Under the pieces are notes generated by a model. It saw only the letters and a program-made list of their open reading frames with translations, was not told where the DNA came from and ran no database searches. Made by a program: the position numbers and the translations under genes. A DNA stretch of 15,558 nucleotides. It comes from Candidatus Roizmanbacteria bacterium RIFCSPHIGHO2_02_FULL_43_11 (GTDB lineage: Bacteria > Patescibacteriota > Microgenomatia > UBA1406 > HO2-37-13b). Of this stretch, positions 7,543 to 14,228 are shown one piece after another. The stretch is from contig MFZT01000047.1 of NCBI GenBank assembly GCA_001789515.1, positions 14,394-29,951 on the forward strand. Reading direction: 5' to 3'. How positions within the stretch are numbered: position 1 is the stretch's first letter; each line of letters begins with the position of its first letter.

Positions 7543-8082
7543 TTATGCTGTCTTAGCCTTCTTTCCCGGCTTCAGACGGATTAACTCTCCACTGTAACGG
7601 ATACCCTTCCCCTTGTACGGATCAGGTTTGCGGATTGATTTAACCTTATGTGCAACTTCACCAACTAATTGCTTATCTATTCCTGATATCGTGACCTTAT
7701 TTCCATCTACTATGTATGTCAGCCCTTGTACTTCATGAAATTCAACTGGGTGTGAATATCCCACCTCAAATACCAAGTTTTTACCTTTTAATTTGACCCT
7801 ATATCCTGTTCCTACCACCTCAAGCGTCTTCTCCCATGGTTTGGTTACTCCCAATACAGCATTTGCGACTAAACTTCTTATTAGGCCATGCAGTGATCGT
7901 ACTTTTTTTGCCTCACTAAGACGTTGGAAAAGTATGTCCTTATCAACCCTTGTCGCCGTTATTTCCTTCGGGATATTGACAGTCAATTCTCCTTCAGGAC
8001 CCTTAACATTGACTAAGGCATTAGAGATCTCTACTTCAACGCTCTCTTCGATATTAATTGGTTTATTGCCTATTTTTGACAT
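7543..8082 (-). CDS. rplF: 50S ribosomal protein L6
   Basis: L6 (uL6), a two-domain protein near the factor-binding site. The first L6 domain contains HGLIRSLVANAVLGVT at 65-80 and GTGYRV at 91-96. The second carries the signature PDPYKGKGIRYSGE at 153-166. The length of 179 aa is normal. It is preceded by a 145-base non-coding stretch filled with repeats, so it is one of the few genes here not tightly joined to its upstream neighbour (S8). Confidence 0.98.
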   Translation of the reverse strand: MSKIGNKPINIEESVEVEISNALVNVKGPEGELTVNIPKEITATRVDKDILFQRLSEAKKVRSLHGLIRSLVANAVLGVTKPWEKTLEVVGTGYRVKLKGKNLVFEVGYSHPVEFHEVQGLTYIVDGNKVTISGIDKQLVGEVAHKVKSIRKPDPYKGKGIRYSGELIRLKPGKKAKTA

Positions 8083-8227
8083 CGCAATTAGTTGAACTGG
8101 TTGTAATTTGTTGGAACTAGTTATAACTTAGGTGAACTAGATGAACTAGATGAACTTGGGTGAATTAATCCATATTTCCTTCCCCACTACCCTTCCATCC
8201 TTCTATGCTCTCTATCCTTCTACACTC
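8083..8227 (-). repeat. Composite 8-mer/9-mer repeat, copy A (S8-L6 gap)
   Basis: Fills the whole S8-L6 gap. Read on the minus strand, it starts at the S8 stop with a purine-rich run of 8-base units of form RTRGARGG (GTAGAAGG, ATAGAGAG, ATAGAAGG, ATGGAAGG; 8181-8227). A linker GGAAATATGGATTAA follows. Then come four 9-base units of consensus TAGTTCACC (plus strand GGTGAACTA, 8131-8167), an AGTTATAACT palindrome (about 8120-8129) and CAGTTCAACTAATT just before the L6 start. The same arrangement recurs at 8901-9010 in the same orientation. No known mobile element was recognised. Confidence 0.85.
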
Positions 8228-8614
8228 CTACCATACACTCAGCAAAACCTCACCTCCGATTTTTTCTGCACGGGATTTTCGATCTGTCATTACCCCTTTT
8301 GGGGTCGAAATCAAAGCAACTCCTAAGCCTCCGCGTACAGATTTTACCTCTTCCATCTTTGCATATCGGCGTTGTCCCGGCCGAGAATGAATTTTAATAT
8401 TTTGCACTGCAGGCTCGCGATCGCGATAGAGTAGAGTAATCGCAAGTGTACTTTTATTTTTATCTGTCTTGACCTCAAAGTCTTTAATGTAACCCTCTTC
8501 CTTTAAAATCGCTACAATATTTTCATTCAAGCGAGAATATGTGCCTTCAATAAGGTCCTTTTGTGCAAGATATCCGTTTTTTATACGTATTGCTAGATCG
8601 ATATGTGCGCTCAT
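8228..8614 (-). CDS. rpsH: 30S ribosomal protein S8
   Basis: S8 (uS8), a primary binder of the central 16S rRNA domain. In E. coli it is the translational repressor of the spc operon. The start MSAHIDLAIRIKNGYLAQ is slightly shorter than usual. The C-terminal signature STPKGVMTDRKSRAEKIGGE plus VLLSVW ends the 128-aa chain and is canonical. It follows S19 by one base, where S14 would be the normal direct neighbour. Its stop codon coincides with the beginning of repeat copy A. Confidence 0.97.
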   Translation of the reverse strand: MSAHIDLAIRIKNGYLAQKDLIEGTYSRLNENIVAILKEEGYIKDFEVKTDKNKSTLAITLLYRDREPAVQNIKIHSRPGQRRYAKMEEVKSVRGGLGVALISTPKGVMTDRKSRAEKIGGEVLLSVW

Positions 8615-8615
8615 A

Positions 8616-8900
8616 TTATGTCTTTTCTAAAACTCTCTTTGTAACTGTACCATGCCCCTTAAATGATCGTGTTTGAGCAAACTCTCCAAGGCGATGTCCC
8701 ACCATTCCCTCGCTAACGAAAACATCAATAAACTTTTTGCCATTGTGAACACTCAGCCTATGCCCCACAAATTCCGGCGGAATTTGGCATGCTCGAGCCC
8801 ATGTTTTAATAGTTTCAGATTTACTACCCTCCTTCTGCCTCATAACCTTTTGGAGAAGCTTCTGATCGACATATGGACCCTTTTTTAGTGATCTCGCCAT
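8616..8900 (-). CDS. rpsS: 30S ribosomal protein S19, displaced to between S14 and S8
   Basis: S19 (uS19), a head protein that binds 16S rRNA with S13 near the tRNA sites. It starts [19 protein letters not shown] and shows [20 protein letters not shown], then [20 protein letters not shown] and the end [11 protein letters not shown], a full match over 94 aa. Its usual place is between L2 and L22, but those genes are only one base apart here and S19 lies about 3.6 kb downstream. It is separated from S14 by 110 bases of repeat DNA and joined to S8 by a one-base gap. Confidence 0.98.
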   Translation of the reverse strand: MARSLKKGPYVDQKLLQKVMRQKEGSKSETIKTWARACQIPPEFVGHRLSVHNGKKFIDVFVSEGMVGHRLGEFAQTRSFKGHGTVTKRVLEKT

Positions 8901-9010
8901 GATTTAGTTATAATTCGGTGAACTAGGTGAACTGGGTGAACTGGGTGAACTAATCTATATTTCCTTCCCCACTACCCTTCTATGCTCTCTATTCTTCTAT
9001 ACTTCTATCC
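8901..9010 (-). repeat. Composite 8-mer/9-mer repeat, copy B (S14-S19 gap)
   Basis: Fills the whole gap between S14 and S19. It contains four consecutive 9-base units (plus strand GGTGAACTA/G) at 8917-8952. Beside them is a stretch that closely matches copy A (about four substitutions and one 8-base indel over roughly 57 bases), ending in purine-rich 8-mers (minus strand) that abut the S14 stop. A TTATAACTAAAT segment lies just before the S19 start. Copies A and B are direct repeats bracketing exactly S19 plus S8. Confidence 0.87.
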
Positions 9011-9280
9011 CTACCACGAAATTTTCTTTACACCCGGTATCTCGCCTAATAGAGCTTTTTCTCTAAAAACGATACGTGACACGCCGAATCTGCGCATATA
9101 GCCTCTGCTTCGACCAGTGACAAGACACCGATTTTTTAACCGCACTGGACTAGCATTACGTGGGAGTTGTTGCAGAGCAGCATATTCCCCTTTAGCTTTG
9201 AGCTCCTTTCGAAGCTCAGCATATTTCGCACTCAGGTGCTCCCTCTTCTTCTCTCGCTCTAATGATGATTTTTTCGCCAT
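9011..9280 (-). CDS. rpsN: 30S ribosomal protein S14, zinc-free form
   Basis: S14 (uS14), a late-assembly head protein. At 89 aa it is the longer C-minus form rather than the 61-aa zinc form: only one Cys (residue 52) is present in [20 protein letters not shown] (50-69). The end [17 protein letters not shown] is canonical. It follows L5 by 11 bases. Its TAG stop merges into repeat copy B. The next gene is S19 instead of the usual S8. Confidence 0.97.
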   Translation of the reverse strand: MAKKSSLEREKKREHLSAKYAELRKELKAKGEYAALQQLPRNASPVRLKNRCLVTGRSRGYMRRFGVSRIVFREKALLGEIPGVKKISW

Positions 9281-9291
9281 AATAATGACTG

Positions 9292-9837
9292 CTATGATTT
9301 TTGCATGAAAACCAGCCCCATTTTCTCGAACATTTTTCGAGCATCAGAAGAGATCCGGGCTGATGTAACAATTGTAATCTCTAGTCCTCTGATCTTGTCT
9401 ATTTTATCATAATCTATTTCAGGGAAAAGGGTTTGATCGGGAACACCGATACTCAAATTCCCGTTCTTGTCAAGACTTGTTTCGGGAATGCCTCTAAAAT
9501 CTCGTATTCGTGGTAAAACAACCTTAAATAATTTATCAAGAAAGATATACATATTATCACCTCGAAGGGTAACCTTCACACCAATTGCCAAACCTTTTCT
9601 AATTTTGAATGCAGAAATTGACTTACGGGCTGTTGTGATAACTGGTTTTTGACCTGTAATGTGAGTAATGTCTTGCACAACTTTATCAATGATATTCTTG
9701 TTAGAAGCAGCCTCTCCAACGCCGACATTTACCACAACCTTGGTAATTCTTGGCACTGCATGGATATTTTTTGTGCAGAGGTCTTTCTGCAAGTCCTTCA
9801 AGATTCCTAAATAGTACTTTTTAAGTGGTGTTCCCAT
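9292..9837 (-). CDS. rplE: 50S ribosomal protein L5
   Basis: L5 (uL5), which binds 5S rRNA and contacts the P-site tRNA in the central protuberance. Motifs are [15 protein letters not shown] at 29-43, [20 protein letters not shown] at 60-79 and [13 protein letters not shown] at 81-93. The C-terminal half shows [20 protein letters not shown] and [20 protein letters not shown]. At 181 aa it is full length. Gaps are 13 bases to L24 and 11 to S14, without a Shine-Dalgarno. Confidence 0.98.
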   Translation of the reverse strand: MGTPLKKYYLGILKDLQKDLCTKNIHAVPRITKVVVNVGVGEAASNKNIIDKVVQDITHITGQKPVITTARKSISAFKIRKGLAIGVKVTLRGDNMYIFLDKLFKVVLPRIRDFRGIPETSLDKNGNLSIGVPDQTLFPEIDYDKIDKIRGLEITIVTSARISSDARKMFEKMGLVFMQKS

Positions 9838-9850
9838 ATGATTGTTTTAA

Positions 9851-10159
9851 TTACTTGATCCTTTCCCCTGTTTTTTTTTCAAATCGAAACTTTTTTTTGC
9901 CCTCAACAATAAAACCAATCCGCGTCGTTTCTTTCCCTCCTGATGTAATTTTCATAACATTAGAAGCATGTAAAGTCCGAGGAATATCAATAACACCACC
10001 TTGAGGAAATTTTTCACTCTTCTTCATATGCCGTTTATACATATTCAGACCCTGAACAAGCACAGTATTCTGCCTTGAATATACACGCTCGACTACGCCT
10101 TCCTTTCCTTTATCCTTCCCTGTAATAACTCGGACTTTATCTCCTTTGCGAATTTTCAT
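9851..10159 (-). CDS. rplX: 50S ribosomal protein L24
   Basis: L24 (uL24), an assembly-initiating large-subunit protein. The KOW motif is at about 2-28 (KIRKGDKVRVITGKDKGKEG, then VVERVYS). The middle NMYKRHMKKSEKFPQGGVID and SNVMKI are typical. It is 102 aa, full length. It follows L14 by one base and ends 13 bases before L5. Confidence 0.97.
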   Translation of the reverse strand: MKIRKGDKVRVITGKDKGKEGVVERVYSRQNTVLVQGLNMYKRHMKKSEKFPQGGVIDIPRTLHASNVMKITSGGKETTRIGFIVEGKKKFRFEKKTGERIK

Positions 10160-10160
10160 G

Positions 10161-10535
10161 TTAATAAATTTCCGAAGCTAAACTTGAAATTTTGTTATAC
10201 CCAAGATCTCTAATTTCACGGGCAAGTGGCCCAAAGAACCGCGTGCCTCTTGGTTCTTGAGACTTAGGACCTTGTAAAATTACACATGCATTGTCGTCGA
10301 ATCGAATATAGCTGCCATCTTTACGCCGAACCTCTTTTCGCGTTCGGACAATAATCCCATGTATTTTGTCTCCCTTTTTAACTTGACCATATGGATCAGC
10401 CTTTTTTACTACAATAGATACAACATCCCCAAGATGGGCAAATTTTTTATTACCTTTACCTGGAATGCCAATAACATATACCTCCTTTGCACCACTATTA
10501 TCGGCAACATTTAATGTTGATCTTAGCTGTAACAT
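10161..10535 (-). CDS. rplN: 50S ribosomal protein L14
   Basis: L14 (uL14), part of the intersubunit bridge and the binding site for the silencing factor RsfS. It shows ADNSGAK at 11-17, KKGDKIHGIIVRTRKEVRRK at 53-72, DDNACVIL at 80-87 and EPRGTRFFGPLAREIRD at 94-110. Length is 124 aa. It follows S17 by 19 bases and precedes L24 by one base. Confidence 0.98.
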   Translation of the reverse strand: MLQLRSTLNVADNSGAKEVYVIGIPGKGNKKFAHLGDVVSIVVKKADPYGQVKKGDKIHGIIVRTRKEVRRKDGSYIRFDDNACVILQGPKSQEPRGTRFFGPLAREIRDLGYNKISSLASEIY

Positions 10536-10554
10536 GATGTTTTAAAATTAGTCT

Positions 10555-10791
10555 TTACTTGTGAATTTTTACTACCTTAAATGTTTTATCTTTTGAAATT
10601 GGTCTGCACTCCTGGATATCTACCTTGTCACCTTCAACAATCTTCATATCAGCATCAATGTGAGCTTTATATTTTTTATGACGTTGTATCTTTTTTCTGT
10701 ATAAAGGATGCGAATAGGCACGCTCAACCTGCACAACAACAGTTTGTGCCATTTTTGTTGAAACCACTTTTCCTGTTAATAGCTTTGCCAT
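10555..10791 (-). CDS. rpsQ: 30S ribosomal protein S17
   Basis: S17 (uS17), an OB-fold primary binder of the 5' domain of 16S rRNA. It begins MAKLLTGKVVSTKMAQTVVV and includes RHKKYKAHID and GDKVDIQECRPISKDKTFKV, the standard family signature. It is 78 aa, the usual size. It lies 2 bases after L29 in the standard L16-L29-S17 order. Confidence 0.97.
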   Translation of the reverse strand: MAKLLTGKVVSTKMAQTVVVQVERAYSHPLYRKKIQRHKKYKAHIDADMKIVEGDKVDIQECRPISKDKTFKVVKIHK

Positions 10792-10793
10792 AC

Positions 10794-10991
10794 TTATGAT
10801 TGCTTTTGGCGCATAATTGTTAACACAATAGCAAGTTCCTTCCTCTTCTGTGCAATAATATTGGTGTTCTTCAAATTCTTTACCCGCATCTGCATAATAA
10901 GCTGTGCAATTTCCTTTCTTCTCTCACCTTCCTGTACCTGCAATTTTTCAGGATCTAATTGTTTTATTTTTTCAATATCAGCACGTTTCAT
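10794..10991 (-). CDS. rpmC: 50S ribosomal protein L29
   Basis: L29 (uL29), a small two-helix protein at the polypeptide exit where SRP and trigger factor dock. It is 65 aa, almost entirely helical. The core EGERRKEIAQLIMQMRVKNL followed by KNTNIIAQKRKELAIVLTIM matches the family. The start overlaps the L16 stop as ATGA. Conservation is modest, as usual for L29, but the position is decisive. Confidence 0.94.
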   Translation of the reverse strand: MKRADIEKIKQLDPEKLQVQEGERRKEIAQLIMQMRVKNLKNTNIIAQKRKELAIVLTIMRQKQS

Positions 10992-11401
10992 ATGTGTTTT
11001 TCCACTAATTTTGTCTTTACACCAAGCTTGGATGATACATCCCTATATGCTTTCTGTATACTATCCTGGTCAAGTCCTTCAAATTCAAACATAATTGTTC
11101 CTGGAGCAACACTAGCAACATAGTGAGAAATATCACCTTTCCCTGCACCCATTGTGACTTCGGGTGGTTTTTTTGTGTAGGGTTTATGTGGGAAAATTCT
11201 AATCCAAAATCTTCCAATCTTTCGAGTTAATCGAGCCAAAGCTACACGAGAAGCCTCAATCTGTCTATCTGTTATATACCCACTCTCGAGACTTTTAATT
11301 CCGTGTGTTCCAAAATTTACAGAAGTACCTTTTACAGCAATTTTTCGCCAAATACCCCTGAACTCTCTCCTAAATTTTCTTTTTTTTGGTTGTAACAACA
11401 T
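10988..11401 (-). CDS. rplP: 50S ribosomal protein L16
   Basis: L16 (uL16), near the peptidyl-transferase centre and the A-site tRNA. It begins MLLQPKKRKFRREFRGIWRK and shows ITDRQIEASRVALARLTRKI at 43-62 and WIRIFPHKPYTKKPPEV at 66-82. The residue equivalent to E. coli Arg81, which is hydroxylated there, aligns with Thr83 (EVTMGAGKGD). The length is 137 aa. It is preceded by a 40-base gap made of 9-base repeat units, copy C. Confidence 0.97.
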   Translation of the reverse strand: MLLQPKKRKFRREFRGIWRKIAVKGTSVNFGTHGIKSLESGYITDRQIEASRVALARLTRKIGRFWIRIFPHKPYTKKPPEVTMGAGKGDISHYVASVAPGTIMFEFEGLDQDSIQKAYRDVSSKLGVKTKLVEKHI

Positions 11402-11404
11402 AAT

Positions 11405-11444
11405 TAGTTGAACTAGGTGAACTAGTTATAACTAGTTTTAACTA
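11405..11444 (-). repeat. 9-base tandem repeat, copy C (S3-L16 gap)
   Basis: Four tandem units on the plus strand: GTTGAACTA (11407-11415), GGTGAACTA (11416-11424), GTTATAACTA (11425-11434) and GTTTTAACTA (11435-11444). They belong to the same GGTGAACTA family as the 9-mer parts of the repeats at 8083-8227 and 8901-9010, but the purine-rich 8-mer part is missing. The S3 TAG stop lies inside the last unit. The sequence before the L16 start (TTCAACTAATT on the minus strand) matches the one before L6. Confidence 0.85.
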
Positions 11445-12098
11445 AAACCCCTCTGCTTTTCTTGCAATCCAAACTTTTACACCAACATACCCTGATTTCG
11501 TTGCTGCAGGAATTTGTGCATAGTCGACATCTTCACGTAGAGTTGATGTCGGAACTGTTCCTTCTGCATACTTCTCCCTTCTTGCAATTGTTGCTCCACG
11601 TATTCTGCCACTAAGTTGGATTTTAACACCTTTGGCACCAGCCTCAATAACACGATCAATGGTGTGATGCGCTAATGATCTGTGCGGCATGTTACGTTCC
11701 AATTTAGACACAATATCATGAGCGACATAGTATGCACTCAAGAATGGTTTTTTTACTGGCTCAATTTTGAGATCAATCTTGATTTTTTCATCCTTAACCT
11801 TCTTCTCGCCAAGGGTATCGATAATGAATTTTTTTACGTCTTCTAGACCCTTGCCACCACGACCGATGATCATACCTGGCTTGACAGCGTGAATTATGAC
11901 AACAATACGATTGATGGCACGCTCTATCTCAACTTGTGTAATATACGCGAATTTAAATTTCTCAAATATACCCTTGCGAATGTTAATGTCACTCAAAAGA
12001 CTTTCCTTATACAATCTTTTTTGTGGAAACATCCATCTCGAATCCCACATCTTGGTGACCCCAATACGAAAACCTTTTGGATGAACCTTTTGTCCCAT
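11442..12098 (-). CDS. rpsC: 30S ribosomal protein S3
   Basis: S3 (uS3), part of the mRNA entry channel and its helicase activity. The start MGQKVHPKGFRIGVTKMWDS is canonical. A type-2 KH domain has GMIIGRGGKGLEDVKKFI at 75-92 with the GRGG loop at 79-82. The C-terminal domain includes GRIRGATIARREKYAEGTVP and ends VKVWIARKAEGF. It is 218 aa, full length. It follows L22 by 2 bases. The start is preceded by AAATAACT, like S5 and L33. Confidence 0.98.
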   Translation of the reverse strand: MGQKVHPKGFRIGVTKMWDSRWMFPQKRLYKESLLSDINIRKGIFEKFKFAYITQVEIERAINRIVVIIHAVKPGMIIGRGGKGLEDVKKFIIDTLGEKKVKDEKIKIDLKIEPVKKPFLSAYYVAHDIVSKLERNMPHRSLAHHTIDRVIEAGAKGVKIQLSGRIRGATIARREKYAEGTVPTSTLREDVDYAQIPAATKSGYVGVKVWIARKAEGF

Positions 12099-12100
12099 AG

Positions 12101-12502
12101 TTATTTTTTGGTAACACTTTTGACTTCAGATTTCTTACGTGAAGCCTTAACTTTTTTCTCCTTCACCACCTCTTTTTGCTCAATAACAACAGTAATGTGT
12201 GATGATTTACGTACATACGGTTTTGCCATACCCTTTGACCCTGCTCTAAAGCGCTTTAGGACAGGTCCTTCATCCACTTTCAAAGTCTTAATATGCGCCT
12301 TTGAAACGTCAAACCCCTGTGCTATTTTCCCATTATCAACAGCCGATTTTAATGCTTTATACAAAAATTTTGCACTCCGAGTCTTACTCAGACTTAATCG
12401 GTCAAGTGCAACCTTCGGTGGCAAAACTTTAACTGTACTGACTAAGGCCCTCAACTTCAAAGGTGACATCTTAACGTACTTTATATATGACCTTACTTCC
12501 AT
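12101..12502 (-). CDS. rplV: 50S ribosomal protein L22
   Basis: L22 (uL22), whose beta hairpin lines the peptide exit tunnel. It shows YIKYVKMSPLKLRALVSTVK at 6-25 and VDEGPVLKRFRAGSKGMA at 76-93, followed by SHITVVIEQK. A Lys-rich tail covers about 110-133, giving 133 aa against the usual 110-115. It follows L2 by a single base, so the S19 gene that normally stands between them is missing. Confidence 0.97.
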   Translation of the reverse strand: MEVRSYIKYVKMSPLKLRALVSTVKVLPPKVALDRLSLSKTRSAKFLYKALKSAVDNGKIAQGFDVSKAHIKTLKVDEGPVLKRFRAGSKGMAKPYVRKSSHITVVIEQKEVVKEKKVKASRKKSEVKSVTKK

Positions 12503-12503
12503 A

Positions 12504-13268
12504 TTAATGTACTCGTCGTGACTTAACGATTAATGCGCTACTCCACTTGTTTTTACGAGTGCGAACGCCCCTGGCAGGTTTACCCCATTTTGTTTTTGGG
12601 TGCATACCTTGCGAGCTGCGACCTTCACCTCCTCCATGAGGATGTGCGCCCGGATGCATAGCAACACCACGCACAGTTGGACGAATCCCCATAAGTCTTG
12701 AGCGGCCAGCTTTTCCGATTTTTTCAAGTTTATGCCCAATATTGCTTAAACGTCCTACTGTAGCATAGCAAACAACAGAGACTTTTCTCACTTCCTTGGA
12801 TGGCAATTTAATGTCGGCATATGTCGCATCCTTGGCAACAATAACAGCGCTGGAACCGGCTCCTCTCACTATTTGTCCACCTTTGCCTGGGTATAGTTCT
12901 ATATTATGAATTTCTGTCCCCAGCGGAATATCCTTGAGCATCATTGCGTTTCCTGGCTTTATTTTGTCAGTTTTGCCTGCCAAAATTGCATCTCCTTCTT
13001 TCAATCCATCAGGGTGAAGAATATATCGCTTTTCCCCATCTTTGTATTCTACTAACGCAATATTCGCTGTCCGATTTGGATCATATTCGATACTCATCAC
13101 TTTTGCCGGATCATCTCTTCTATCACGTTTGAAATCAATAATGCGGTAATACCTTTTTTGCCTGCCACCTCTATGACGTACAGAAATAGTACCTGTGTTA
13201 TCTCTACCTGATCTGTTTTTCAAAATCTCAATCAATCCTTTATATGGTTTCGTATGCGATAGTCTCAT
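12504..13268 (-). CDS. rplB: 50S ribosomal protein L2, N-terminally short
   Basis: L2 (uL2), needed for subunit association and the peptidyl-transferase centre. Visible motifs are YDPNRTANIALVEYKDGEKR at 62-81, IPLGTEIHNIELYPGKGGQ at 114-132 and GIRPTVRGVAMHPGAHPHGG at 194-213 with GEGR following. The His matching E. coli His229 is probably H209. The usual MNPxDHPH reads MHPGAHPH. The chain is 254 aa against about 275: some 20 N-terminal residues are absent, with GRDNTG at 21 instead of about 42. No upstream extension is possible, because the L23 TAA is in the same frame two codons before the ATG. Confidence 0.97.
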   Translation of the reverse strand: MRLSHTKPYKGLIEILKNRSGRDNTGTISVRHRGGRQKRYYRIIDFKRDRRDDPAKVMSIEYDPNRTANIALVEYKDGEKRYILHPDGLKEGDAILAGKTDKIKPGNAMMLKDIPLGTEIHNIELYPGKGGQIVRGAGSSAVIVAKDATYADIKLPSKEVRKVSVVCYATVGRLSNIGHKLEKIGKAGRSRLMGIRPTVRGVAMHPGAHPHGGGEGRSSQGMHPKTKWGKPARGVRTRKNKWSSALIVKSRRVH

Positions 13269-13271
13269 ATT

Positions 13272-13559
13272 TTAAGTTTTCGGGACAATGTCTATCGAAC
13301 CTTTCTTTAGTACCACATATGCTTTTTTTACATCAGATAATTCTTTAGGCTTCATTTTTCGACCAGTTCTGCGCGTTTTTCCTTTGCGAACAGACGTATT
13401 TACTTCTTTCACCTCAACTTTAAAGATTTTTTCTACCGCATCCTTGATATCATGTTTATTAGCCCGAAGGTTCACATCAAACATGTAGCCCAACATCGGA
13501 CCCTTTGACATTGCTTTTTCTGTAATGACTGGTTTTTTTAGAACATCCTGAATTTTCAT
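13272..13559 (-). CDS. rplW: 50S ribosomal protein L23
   Basis: L23 (uL23), the docking site at the exit tunnel for trigger factor and SRP. It begins MKIQDVLKKPVITEKAMSKG and carries YMFDVNLRANKHDIKDAVEK at 25-44, then IFKVEVKEVNT at 45-55, the family core. It is 95 aa, a usual length. The start overlaps the L4 stop as ATGA and has a Shine-Dalgarno inside the L4 coding sequence. Confidence 0.97.
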   Translation of the reverse strand: MKIQDVLKKPVITEKAMSKGPMLGYMFDVNLRANKHDIKDAVEKIFKVEVKEVNTSVRKGKTRRTGRKMKPKELSDVKKAYVVLKKGSIDIVPKT

Positions 13560-14227
13560 TCTGTTTTTCCTCGACGAAATGTTAAAAAGTCCTGAAACCC
13601 ACTACGTGTAAAGACCACAGTATCTGCCCGTAGCACTTTATAGGCATTTAAGAGCCTATCTTGACTGCTGGAAAGCGTTTTAATATTAGAAAATTGCTTA
13701 CGCAGATGAGCTCCCTCACCTGGAGCATAGACTATCAGAGTTTTTCCCGTGTTTAACCCTAAGTTTTTAAGCGCATTGCCCGCTGCCTTTGTTTTTCCAT
13801 CAAGGCCTTCTAACCCACCAAGGACCTGGATCATACTATCATGTGCCTTGAGGCTTAAACTACAGTAAAGAGCCTTTGCCCGTTGTTTTTTGTTGAGTTT
13901 AAGAGAAAAACTCCGAGGTTTTGGACCATGCGTAACTCCTCCTCCTACAAAAAGCGATGCCGATCTGGCGCCGTGTCTAGCTCTCCCTGTCCCTTTCTGC
14001 TTATACACTTTCTTGGTTGTTGCATTCACTTCAGCACGGGTTTTTGTGTGAGCAGTTCCCTGTCGCTGATTTGCCAGATAAACACGCACATACTGGGCAA
14101 GAAGTTTATCTGACGCTGTAATGCCAAAGATATCCTGCGGGAGTTCAAGTGGCTCAATTTCCTTTCCGCTCACATCTTTTACCATGACAGTTGCCTCTAT
14201 GTGTTTCGTTGTTCTTTTTCCTGCCAT
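13556..14227 (-). CDS. rplD: 50S ribosomal protein L4
   Basis: L4 (uL4), an exit-tunnel protein. In E. coli it also represses its own operon by attenuation at the leader. The extended loop that reaches the tunnel holds ATTKKVYKQKGTGRARHGAR at about 69-88 and VGGGVTHGPKPR at 94-105. The C-terminal part shows ADTVVFTRSGFQDFLT. I chose the ATG at 14227 (MAGKRTTKHIEAT, 223 aa), one base after the L3 stop. In-frame starts further upstream lie within L3 and would add residues unlike the family. Confidence 0.94.
   Translation of the reverse strand: MAGKRTTKHIEATVMVKDVSGKEIEPLELPQDIFGITASDKLLAQYVRVYLANQRQGTAHTKTRAEVNATTKKVYKQKGTGRARHGARSASLFVGGGVTHGPKPRSFSLKLNKKQRAKALYCSLSLKAHDSMIQVLGGLEGLDGKTKAAGNALKNLGLNTGKTLIVYAPGEGAHLRKQFSNIKTLSSSQDRLLNAYKVLRADTVVFTRSGFQDFLTFRRGKTE
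13568..13572 (-). promoter_or_regulatory. Shine-Dalgarno site of L23
   Basis: GAGGA on the minus strand, eight bases before the L23 ATG and inside the end of L4. It is one of only two clear Shine-Dalgarno sites I find in the cluster. Confidence 0.55.
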
Positions 14228-14228
14228 A

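Noticed and set aside
8083..9010. The repeats as a CRISPR array or insertion sequence
   Set aside because: Units are 8-9 bases without spacers, and there is no transposase or terminal inverted repeat; the sequence between the copies is the intact S19 and S8 genes.
11889..12521. 210-aa open frame on the plus strand over S3 and L22
   Set aside because: It lies antisense to two certain ribosomal protein genes and resembles nothing known; long antisense frames are a by-product of their base composition.
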